Of a stretch of 42,108 nt of DNA, positions 24,446 to 33,700 are shown in pieces. The position numbers were made by a program, and so were the translations under genes. Positions within the stretch are counted from its first letter, which is position 1. The number at the start of each line of letters is the position of its first letter. Source of the stretch: Hypholoma sublateritium FD-334 SS-4. Lineage: Eukaryota > Basidiomycota > Agaricomycetes > Agaricales > Strophariaceae. Location: the NCBI GenBank assembly GCA_000827495.1, contig KN817574.1, positions 2,812-44,919 of the forward strand, given 5' to 3'. Under the pieces are notes generated by a model, which ran no database searches, was not told where the DNA came from, and saw only the letters and a program-made list of their open reading frames with translations.

Positions 24446-25798
24446 ATGGCCCGCTCTACCATCCGCCTGAGCATCCTGCTCGCGTCGATATCGCTCGTCG
24501 CAGCACAGGACGCGACGGGCACATACCCCGCGGTCCCGCTCGCGTCGAAGGGCCCGTATATCTACCCGAGTGGTATTGTACGTCATTTACCCTTTCCGTG
24601 ACCGGCCTACGGTCGTTTCGTGTGCCGCGCAGCTGATTCGTATTTTACGCGCAGCCGTACAAAGTCGACACGGACGTCGGGCTGGTCCGCGGGACGCAGC
24701 TCGGGTACAACGTGTGCAATTCCACCACAGAAAACCAGCAGTCGCTCTGCCAGACCTCATGGCTCAACGCGCTCGACGGTGCGTCGCCTCACTCAAAAAT
24801 ACATACGTCGCCGGGGCGTTAATCCATCGTCCGCCGCGCAGACTTCTGCCTCTGGGCGCCGCCCGAAGCCGGGCGCGCAGTCGGCGACATCGAGGGCTCC
24901 ATGATCGCGTGGTGCACCAAGCCGGGGCACGGCGCGCGGCTCATCCCCGCGGGCGCGCTCACGGGCGTGCAGTTCACGAAGACGCCGGACTACGTCCAGG
25001 TCGTCGGGTTCATCGACCAGACGCAGATCGACATCCTCCAAGGCGACTTCGGCGGCGAGATGGACCCGCACGGGGCGGATCTTGTGAGTGCCTTGTCCTT
25101 CGAATCGTACTGCCGCTCATGCACCGTTCAAGCGCGGGAACCCGATGGGCGGCATCGTCTTCTCGGAAGGGTTCACCGGCGCCCCCGTCCAAGCAATGGA
25201 ATGGCACAAGTAAGTCCGTCCCCCCCTCTCCCCCACCCAAATACTCACCCCCCCCCCTCTCAACAGCTTCATCGGCTCCAACACCTTCTGCCTCAAAGCA
25301 TGCGACCCCGCCCGCCCGAACGCCGCCCGCTTCTGCGAGCACATCTACGACCGCCTCGGCTGCGCGTACAACGCGCCGAACCGCGCCCGCGACGGCGCGT
25401 TCGAGGCGTGCGCGGGCGACAGCCAGGACTTCCCGGGCGTGTACACCGACGCCGCGGGCGCGGTGCGCACGTACACGCAGCCGCCGGAGGCGCTGGGGGC
25501 GATCACGAGCGTGGGGTACACGGCGCGCGTGCCGGCGTCTAGTAGTTGCTCGGCGTTCGCGAGCGCGGCGCTGTATACTGGGCTGCCGGGTGGCGGCACG
25601 GGCGCGAGCGGGAGCGCGGCGGCGGCGGCGACGACGACGACGACGGGCGCGGGCGCGGGCGCGGGGACGGGGACGAGCGCCACTCGGGCCGGGTCGTCCA
25701 GCGCCGCGCTAGCGTCCAGCACGTCGGGCGCCGAGGCGCTGCACCTCTCCTGCCTCGCGGTTATCGGTGCGATCGTGTCTGCCATCATCCTCGCCTAA
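24446..25798 (+). CDS. Secreted GPI-type glycoprotein, 'macrofage activating glycoprotein' family, copy 2
   Basis: Exons 24446-24577, 24655-24778, 24842-25083, 25133-25209 and 25267-25798 give 368 residues. The middle three exons are 124, 242 and 77 nt, exactly as in copy 1. The signal peptide is MARSTIRLSILLASISLVAA. Shared stretches include YKVDTDVGLVRGTQLGYNVC, DFCLWAPP, IAWCTKPGHGARLIPAGAL, DYVQVVGFIDQTQI, GGEMDPHGADL and FIGSNTFCLKACDP. The C-terminal low-complexity part is Gly/Ala/Thr-rich (TTTTTGAGAGAGTGTS) rather than Ser-rich, then a hydrophobic end fits a GPI signal. The N-terminal Ser/Thr spacer of copy 1 is shorter here. Copies have clearly diverged outside the exon skeleton, so the duplication is not recent. 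A tandem repeat of 137-138 bp begins two bases after the stop codon. Confidence 0.85.
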
Positions 25799-25800
25799 GT

Positions 25801-26075
25801 GCCGAAGCTTATCTTGGAACGCCTTCGGCGTTGTCCATCATTATCAAAGCGGACTTTATCACATTTAATNGAAGTTGCGTTGCTACCAGAGATGTTTTTN
25901 TAACAATAAGTAATGGCAGGAGCTTTCGTTTAAATTGCGCCGAAGCTNATCTTGGAACGCCTTCGGCGTTGTCCATCATTATCAAAGCGGACTTTATCAC
26001 ATTTAATGGAAGTTGCGTTGCTACCAGAGATGTTTTTNTAACAATAAGTAATGGCAGGAGCTTTCGTTTAAATTG
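25801..26075. repeat. Two tandem copies of a 138-bp unit
   Basis: Copy A (25801-25938) and copy B (25939-26075) match base for base except for one final base and ambiguous bases: Ns at 25870, 25900, 25948 and 26038. Each unit contains a short hairpin AACGCC-TTC-GGCGTT (25818-25832 in copy A) and starts with GCCGAAGC. Near-identity together with Ns points to an assembly duplication or an unresolved recent tandem repeat. It abuts the stop codon of the glycoprotein gene, so the true 3' end of that gene may be affected. Confidence 0.85.
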
Positions 26076-26666
26076 AGAGATCATTGTACATTTCCAAAGC
26101 CCACGTCAAGCACGACTTTGTCCGCTTCAACAGTGCGGCGACCGCACAGCGCTTACTTATTTTTGGCCTCAACGGATTTCCCAAAGGAGGCCAGGCAACC
26201 AAATTTGACATCGCCTACACTCGTACTTGTATTGATATTAAATTCCAGAGCTGATCAGAGAACTTTGCTTTCCATTGACCGGGCAGTGCCGGTCATATGC
26301 CTCCAATTCGAGCTGTATGATCGGCGAGGTTGCTTTCAATGGCAAGTGAAGCACCGTGGTGTGTGATAACAGTTAAGGTCTGGGCCAAGCACACCTCAGT
26401 CTATAATTGAAGCAGTGCAAACCTGTGCGTATTGTCAACGTACATCAAGTCGTATATTTCTCAGGTTATGTCAAACGGTCAATGGTATATTAAATACTGA
26501 CAGTTGCACGCCGCTTGTCCATAGTACTTACAGTGGTCGAAGAGTAGCCGGTACTCAAAGAATTCAAAATATTGTCTGAATTAAACCTTGTTCTAAGTGA
26601 TTGCGCTATATAAACCACAGGTACGACTGGTGAACACGGCAGCTCATCCACTGTCTACTCCCCAAC
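26076..26666. other. Intergenic, promoter of the 26667 gene
   Basis: AT-rich sequence without credible frames. A TATA box is present at 26607-26614, about 53 bp from the ATG. Confidence 0.5.
26607..26614 (+). promoter_or_regulatory. TATA box of the 26667 gene
   Basis: TATATAAA in GCTATATAAACCAC lies 53 bp before the ATG at 26667, which implies a very short leader. Confidence 0.55.
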
Positions 26667-27586
26667 ATGGAGAACTCTAATCGCAATCAAGAGGAGAATC
26701 TCGGAAACGCCTACAACGGCAGTGCCAACCCTGCACAGACCCGCGAAACGCGTATGACGATGTTCCAAAATGCAAGGGACCTCGAGATCGACGGCGGAGA
26801 ATTCACCATGACCGGCGGCGACGAGTACCAAGGCAGCCCCGTGGGTGGCTACAGGCCGCGACCACAGCTGGAAAACACGTATCTGTCTAGCTTCGAGGGA
26901 GTGCAAGGCGTTAGAATTCGAGGCGGTACTTTCAGGGCCGTTGCAGGTGACATCATCCACGCATCGCCCACTCCGACTATGATGAGGTCGGCTACCACCG
27001 ACGGGTCCAGAAACTTTACCCGTAAGTGTCGTTTATGCCCACGATGGCGTAAGTTAACTACATAACGCACTTTAGCGATGTTTTCCCCAGTAAACAACAG
27101 AGGTGCAAGAGGCGTTCCCCGGGGCCGATACGGAGGTAACACCACCCTATTTTTAGACGTCGCTCAGATATTGAAGTACAATATTCCAGATAACTCCAGC
27201 AGCTTTCCTGGTCGCGGAAATACACTCGGAGCAGCTCCCGTCGGTATGTGTACCCAAATCAACGCATACAGCGTACGAGACTGACCTTCTAAAAAACAGA
27301 TATCGCACATCAGTACGGGCCGCCTCCCGGACACGGCGCCGGACCAACCTATCGTCCTGATGGCCGTGCTGCGCCTCGCTCCAGGCAATATAACGAAAGA
27401 ACGCGCACTATCCTACAAAATTACTCGGTCTGGAGCTCGGAAAACAATAGGATTATTCATCAATTGCCACTCACCGATGATTTAGAAGACGAAGAGGTAG
27501 ATGAACAAAGCTCTCCTCCAACGACGATGTTGGAGATAGATCCGAGTGAGGAGCCGAGGAACGTCCACCGCAGCAACACCTTCTGA
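26667..27586 (+). CDS. Hypothetical protein with two GG-motif repeats, paralogue of the 3459 gene
   Basis: Exons 26667-27021, 27076-27135, 27190-27243 and 27300-27586 give 251 residues with compatible phases; introns are 54, 54 and 56 nt. The N-terminus is Asn/Gln-rich. Two motif copies follow at about residues 31-60 and 72-97: MFQNARDLEIDGGEFTMTGG with DEYQG, and SFEGVQGVRIRGGTFRAVAG with DIIH. The middle is Arg/Gly/Pro-rich, with likely disorder (GARGVPRGRYGG, AHQYGPPPGHGAG). The end is acidic (LTDDLEDEEVDEQSSPP). Motif pair, exon count and disordered tail all match the gene at 3459, 22 kb away, though the tails are unrelated in sequence. No enzymatic domain, signal peptide or membrane helix is seen. 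Function unknown. Confidence 0.75.
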
Positions 27587-27807
27587 AGTAAGAATATCAA
27601 CAGAGATTCTCCAGACTCCTACGAACATTTTGTTACGGTATATATTCTATTCTGGGAATTGTGCATATTCTAGAGACTTAGATTAGATGTGATAGATATA
27701 AGAATAGTAATACAAATAATTCGGACATTTGGATATGATTTGAATACAAAACTTCGACGAGAAACAAGCAGTCTACAAATGTGGTCAAATTCCTACGTAG
27801 ACATATT

Positions 27808-28974
27808 TCAAGTTCTCCACCCAGTGGGAAGAATGTCAGTGTCCTGATCGATCATGTCTTCCCAATCATCATCAAAGAAGAAGAATCCCAGTTGCGACCA
27901 AATCTTCTCCCTTCCGTTCTCGAATTGTCGCCTTCCGTATCTACGACACTTCTCACACAACGCATGGCTGTCGTCCACCGTTTCGGTCCACTTTCCGAGT
28001 GCTTGCCGTATGCCGTATCCCAGCTGATCGAAGGCCTTTTTGACAATCTTGCTGCGGACCTTGTGGCAACTTTCGGCCTTGGTGCAAATAGGGGGTGGGG
28101 ATCCGTCGCTTTCCCAGAGTTCTGCCGCCCAATTGAACTTGTACTCGACTACTGCTCGGCATAGTTTTATACGGCCGTTTATGAGACACCTTAGATGGTG
28201 TGCTGGAATGTTAAGACTTGGGCTGAAAATACCCTGAAAGACAATACATAGATTAGTTATGTTTTCAAACGTTCCACCATTATCACAAAGTGGGCTAGAT
28301 CTCACCAGATCGTCTTTGAAGCGCTGGCACGTCAGAGCCATATAATATACTACAGGCAGGACACTCCATAGGCCAGCCTCTTCTGCGATGGCAAGAATCC
28401 CGGCTATATTCCTGATTACCCAGATTTCGAAATTCTCGGTATTGTTGTCGTAAGCGAGGAGATAGTTTGGAAACTTCACGATGAAAAGATCGACAACTTC
28501 TTGATATAAGCGACCGAACTCATATTTTCTCCCCAAGTGAACCATAGCGGCGACCTTTGGAACGATGAGCGACGTAGTGGACCTGACAGTGAGATAATAA
28601 AAATTGAAGTTAGCATCCGGAATTTGAGTATACCAAAAGGAAGGAGAGGGGGGGTCTTACATCGTAGTAACGCGATATACAAAAGTAGAGAGAACCATCT
28701 CCCAGTCCTCTGCTCTATCACCAGACATAATGATGACCGGGCATCCGTCAACCCAGTCGCTTGTATCATTAGGCTGGGGAAGTGCGAACATGTCGCGGAA
28801 GACCGTCGACTGGCGGGACAGAATAGACTTGTGCACACGAAATTGGGCATGGCCCACTTGAAGTACGACGTTTCCGTCGTCGAACCATAGCTCCTCACAT
28901 CGTTTTACTTGCGTTTCTTCAGGTTCTGCATAGTCGAGTCCGAGGTCAGAATGTGTTGGAGGTCCTTGAGACAT
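27808..28974 (-). CDS. BTB/POZ domain protein, dispersed copy 4
   Basis: Minus-strand exons 28974-28661, 28582-28306 and 28233-27808 give 338 residues. The BTB part begins LWFDDGNVVLQVGHAQFRVH and continues KSILSRQSTVFRDMFALPQP, DWVDGCPVIIMSGD, WEMVLSTFVYRV. The helical part has MVHLGRKYEFGRLYQEVVDL. The C-terminal domain has C-x5-C (ICTKAESCHKVR) and, 36 residues on, C-x2-C (LCEKC), then ENGREKIWSQLGFFFFDDDW. It is the most diverged of the four, but intron phases (2 and 0) and positions are the same (introns 78 and 72 nt). It lies 7.7 kb right of copy 3 with unrelated genes between. It is divergent from the phosphatase-inhibitor gene, 297 bp away, and carries the shared upstream element. Confidence 0.83.
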
Positions 28975-29140
28975 GGAGAAAAGTAGCTTGATTGAGAAGA
29001 AAAAGACTCGGTGTCGCCTGAACGTGGATGATTGGAGTCCGGGGTGTGGGGATTGATTTTGAGCAATTTTTTTCCAGTTTTATCTTGGTTTTATCGTAGG
29101 CTTTGCATACTCTTTCGATCGTGTTGGGTACCATATTGAC

Positions 29141-29155
29141 ACACAAGCGTCAACA
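29141..29155 (-). promoter_or_regulatory. Shared BTB upstream element, copy 4
   Basis: Plus-strand ACACAAGCGTCAACA is 167 bp upstream of the BTB ATG at 28974 and 117 bp upstream of the divergent phosphatase-inhibitor ATG at 29272. Its presence by a diverged, dispersed copy is the best evidence that the element is kept for function. Confidence 0.55.
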
Positions 29156-29271
29156 GTCTGGCTGACTTTCAAATCTTTGCACGTGAAGCCGGCGGAACGA
29201 GTCTCCAGACGCCGTCTAGAGCTCAGTGTACACTTGTAATCAAATTCCCATCCCCCATTCCCCTACTCACA

Positions 29272-29926
29272 ATGGAGGGTGCAGCAAGAAACCGCCCTGC
29301 AACCTCAGCACCGTCCGATGCATCGCGTACCATGACGCTGACAAGAGGCCCGACGCGGCAGGAAGGCGACGAGATCGTGGACGAGGCCGCGGGGTCTACC
29401 CAGTCACTTGGCGTACTGCGACTCAGAGCGAAGAGCACTGGCAACCGCGTAGCATGGGGCGAGGACGTCGTCGACAACGAGGGTGCAGGGAAGAAGAAAT
29501 CGAAGAGTGAGTCACCTAGATTTGGCGTGGAATCCGCGCAGCGTGCGATGCTAAGGCGACCTGATCACTGACCCGATTTCTTCTTCTCTGCGCTAGTTTG
29601 TTGTATATATCACAAGCCAAAACGATACGACGAGTCTTCGTCTGATTCTTCTGACTCAGACGATGAGCACCCGCACAAACACTCTTCGCATTCACACTCG
29701 CACGGACACGACCACGCCCCACAAGCATCGCCTGGAACGAGCCAGCAATCACAAAGCGAAGTACACACACTGGATCTTTCCGACGATGAAAAGCCGAATG
29801 CCTATGAGCAAGGACCGGGTCGGAGTAAGGGGAAAGGAAAATGGAAGGCTGCTCGTACGTCGTTGTTTCAATTACTTGGGAAGCGCTTGGGAAGCTGATC
29901 TTACATCGCAACTCTCTTTAGCCTGA
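29272..29926 (+). CDS. YPI1: Type 1 protein phosphatase inhibitor (YPI1/inhibitor-3 family)
   Basis: Exon 1 is 29272-29506 and exon 2 starts at 29597. The core reads NRVAWGEDVVDNEGAGKKKS, spliced to CCIYHKPKRYDESSSDSSDS, the hallmark of this family: an RVxF-like PP1-docking motif (RVAW) and the Cys-Cys-containing segment. A His-rich run (HPHKHSHSHSHGHDH) follows, as in many family members, then a basic end (GRSKGKGKWKAA). The protein binds the PP1 catalytic subunit, mostly in the nucleus, and modulates its activity. Two endings are possible. A donor at 29855 (GTACGT) with acceptor at 29921 gives ...KAAP and a stop at 29926. Reading through gives 14 more residues and a stop at 29898. I favour the spliced form because KWKAAP-type ends are usual. 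Confidence 0.9.
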
Positions 29927-30755
29927 TGTTTATTTCGTCGAAAAGAAATCTTCCTCGCATATCTTCATCGCTATGAACGCAAATCTTGTGTAACTTGTAT
30001 ATTATCTGGAACATCCCTAATGAACGCTACTTAGTCCTTGGAATTTCAACTTCGCGGCGTATCAAGCATGTAAATACAATAAGCAGCAGCGTACGTGTAA
30101 TCATTCTGACATGCTTGGTGTACTAAATAAATAATGTTGTTCAGTCCTAAATCGTAACCTACGTCATCGATGCGCCGCGCTTCTTCGTTACCCGTCGGTA
30201 GAAACAAACTAGAATAGACGAAGCACGCGTCAAGGTCTAATCCCATTCATATTGAACATCGCGATGACGAAATGACACGGTCAATGCGTTGACGGAAAGA
30301 TTTGCCCCACCTGTACTCCTTTATCGTTCCCGACTGCTTAGCAGTACGCGGACGTAGAGAACTCGCGATGCGACAACAATCAGTGTCTGAAAGGTATATG
30401 TCTACACGCAATTCGGCTAGGACTCCCTGGCCATTTCCTCTTGGGAAGTGAAAGAGATTTCCATTCGATAATCATGCTCCCGAAGCATCGACGCAGGTCT
30501 GAAACGGCCCTTCCTTTCTTCTGAAGCTAAGCCGCCCTTCCAAGGTCTACCGCAATATGAGCTGGTTGAGACTCGAAGTTGCACAATAGTCCCTCTTACT
30601 ACAGGAAATTTTCGCAACGGCCCATTTCAAGGTGTAGTCAGAGCGGATCGCGGTCCACTGTCCACTTTCCAGACAGCAATGATCTACATTGCGATATTTA
30701 CATAAGTAATCGTTTCAAAGTAAAGAAAGGGAGAGAGAAAAAAGTTGGTCTGTTT
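29927..30755. other. Intergenic, 3' flanks of two convergent genes
   Basis: The phosphatase-inhibitor gene ends at the left and the ABC transporter ends at the right, so this is a convergent interval. Short open frames occur on both strands without protein character. Nothing else is recognised. Confidence 0.5.
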
Positions 30756-33700
30756 TCATTTTATAGCGGCTGCGTTTGAGGCCATCTGAAGCTCTTCGAA
30801 TGAGCCGCTTTTCATGCACATGTCTCTGAAAATTCCGCCCTCTTTGTTTATCAAGTTGGCCGGGGTGTCAAACTCTGCAATCTGAGGGTTGTTGTCAGAA
30901 CCTTTTCCTGATAGAAAGACGCCATAGCTGACCTCGCCCTTATCCAATACAAGCAAACGATCATAATCAATGACTGTTCGAATCCTATGAGCAACTAATC
31001 ACAAAGATAGTGAAATCAGTATAATGAGTACAGCTAGACCGACAGGACCCACTTGTCAACAAAAGAGATGCATTAAATTCTTCTCGGATGGCTGCTTGGA
31101 TCTTGGTGTCAGTCGCAAAATCAATGCTGCTCGTCGCCTCGTCCAATATGATGATGGAGCTTTGACGAAGAAGCGCTCGCGCAAGAGCAATCAGCTGCCG
31201 CTGTCCTTGAGAGAAATTGGTGCCTCCGGGAGAGATTTTGGTCTCAAGATTGATAGCTTTCGTATCGTTGTCTGTTTTAGTCGTGACCGATGATGAATCT
31301 GCAAGAGACGCGTCTGCAAGTTCAGAAGGGGCGCGGGACGAGGAAGCTTCATCCAGTGAGACAGGCTCATCGTCAGATATCAGGTGCACGCGCTTGAGCA
31401 CATTGATACAGTCGCTGTCCTCGTAATCGTCTTTCAGATAGTCAGTATTTATTGTCAGCGAACAATTTTTCATTGATCAGACTTACGGAATGGATCGAGG
31501 TTATCGCGCAGGGTTCCCGAAAATAATGTGGCATCCTATGAGTAATGGGTTAGAGGAATAGACGGAATGGCAACCAAGTAGTAATAATTTACTTGAGGAA
31601 TGAAAGTCTGCATGCGACTTTGGTCAGGAGCTCGTCACAGCAATAATACTAGCGTACCACTTTCGAGCGCAGGTCATGGGTACCAATTGTGGAGATGTCG
31701 ATACCGTCAATTAGGATTCTTCCAGTGGTCGGATCAACCTGGATATATGATGAGCCGCCGATCCAATACAGAGTTCAAGAAAGACATGCAAAACGGAGGA
31801 TGCTCATAGCTAAAGTTGATTTCCCGCTGCCTGTATACGAGTAATCAGCGACTCAGCAAATTGAAGCTGTAACTAGAAGGTTCGGCATACCGGTACGTCC
31901 GAGAATTCCCACTCGCTCTCTAGCCCTTAAAGAGAATGACACGCCGTGCAGCACTGCTGGTAGTTCTGGTGCGTATTTGACCTCAAGGTCCTCGACAACG
32001 ACAAGAGAGTCGTTTGTCTGGGACGGCCAATACGCCGGTACTCTATTGGCAGCTATTAATGCAGGCGGTTCTTGAGGCAGCCGAAGACTTCGTTGACGAT
32101 CAGCTTGCAGTAAGGTCTGATTAAATTCGGAGACACGTACTATTCTATAATCCTCTCAACGGCACTGGGGACACCATTAGTAAGTGAGTTGTCAATAGAA
32201 TCGACGCTCTTACTTTAGGTCCAACTCCAGCGCTGAGTGTAAGGTAAACAAACAATGCCACGGATAACTTGGAGATACGACTTACAAGTCCAATATCTGC
32301 ACGCCCAATAAACTAAAAGAAATGATCAATGTCAACTCGATGGGAATATGAGAAAGCGCACTCGAGTTTGTATACGACATCGCGCTAGTGATACAAATAC
32401 CGGCGAGACCAGCATCGCTCAGCTGGCTAATTGCAAACAGAGTCGTAATGAGAATAGCAAAGGCGCCTAAAACGTCATAGTTGAGGCAAAGCCATCGATT
32501 TGTCATCCAGAACGAGTACCACATCTTGACGAATATTATGATAGTTCAGAGACACTCATAAGTAAATTATGCTGGTGCGTACCTTAGTCGTGGTATCCAC
32601 CTTTTTGTGGAGATTGTTGAGGAAACGCTTCTCCGCCGAGAACGCTCGTACGGTGACAATTCCTTCCAGCAACTCTCCGAAATCGGAGTATATGGGCGAC
32701 CGAGTATTGGACTCCATCCGGCGGAGATCGCGGCCAGTATTCACATATCCCAAGGCAAGATCCCAATATATAATACCCAAAAAGAATGCGGCTATTATGA
32801 AGTACGGGAAGATGAAACTATTTCGCAGTGTCAGATAGGGCAAAGCAATATAACGGGTACCAAAACCATGCTGCACCTGATGATAATAATCGAGGCGAAG
32901 AAACCGGCTACAGCTCTATTCACTGATTGTACGGATCCCGCCAAAGAGCTGTCGATGGTTTCCATATCCTGTTCATAGTTATTGAGAACCAGGTAGTAAC
33001 GCGTGTCAATTAATTGGAACGAACCCTGCCAAATCGGTTGAGAATCCGGCCTTGGAACACTCCGTGAGATGATTGGAGGAAAGGAGGACGATGAAATATA
33101 TTCACCTTGCGGTGTAGTATCGTGAATCCGAAACGTGGCTCGAACAACAGTTTCGAGGAGCTCCCTATTGGAGATTCAGGTAAAGGGAAGCTCGTGGTAA
33201 CGCTGATTCTCACCTGAAGAGAATACGAGACGCACGTAGGGCCCCTGTGTATACAATCGCCCCAGATACATTCACAGTCGTTGCAAAAGATAAAGAAATT
33301 GCTGCATAAACACCGATGTAGAAAAGAGGATGCTGTGCTGCATTCGGCCAGTTATGGCTGCCAAAAGCGTTTGAAGCCGCAGAGATGAACGGTGTTTGAG
33401 GAGAAATCAAGTCTGTTCGAAGATACGATGGACCAGCGAGATTCGAGGAAAGCAACGAGCCAGTTTCATACGCGCCACTCCAGACCTGCGTCAAAGTCCA
33501 GTTAGTAGGGGTGTAGTGGTGATCGCCGATAGTCACAAACCTTGATCCAAAGTTTTTCACCTAGATCAAGCACTTGCCTCAGTAAGAGGAGGAGCAGAAT
33601 GATTGACCAAGTCCAATATGATCTGAACCGGTGTGAGGGCAAGGGACGTCGCAGGCTAGCAAGAATACTATAACTTACGAAGCTTGTAGGTATTTATTGT

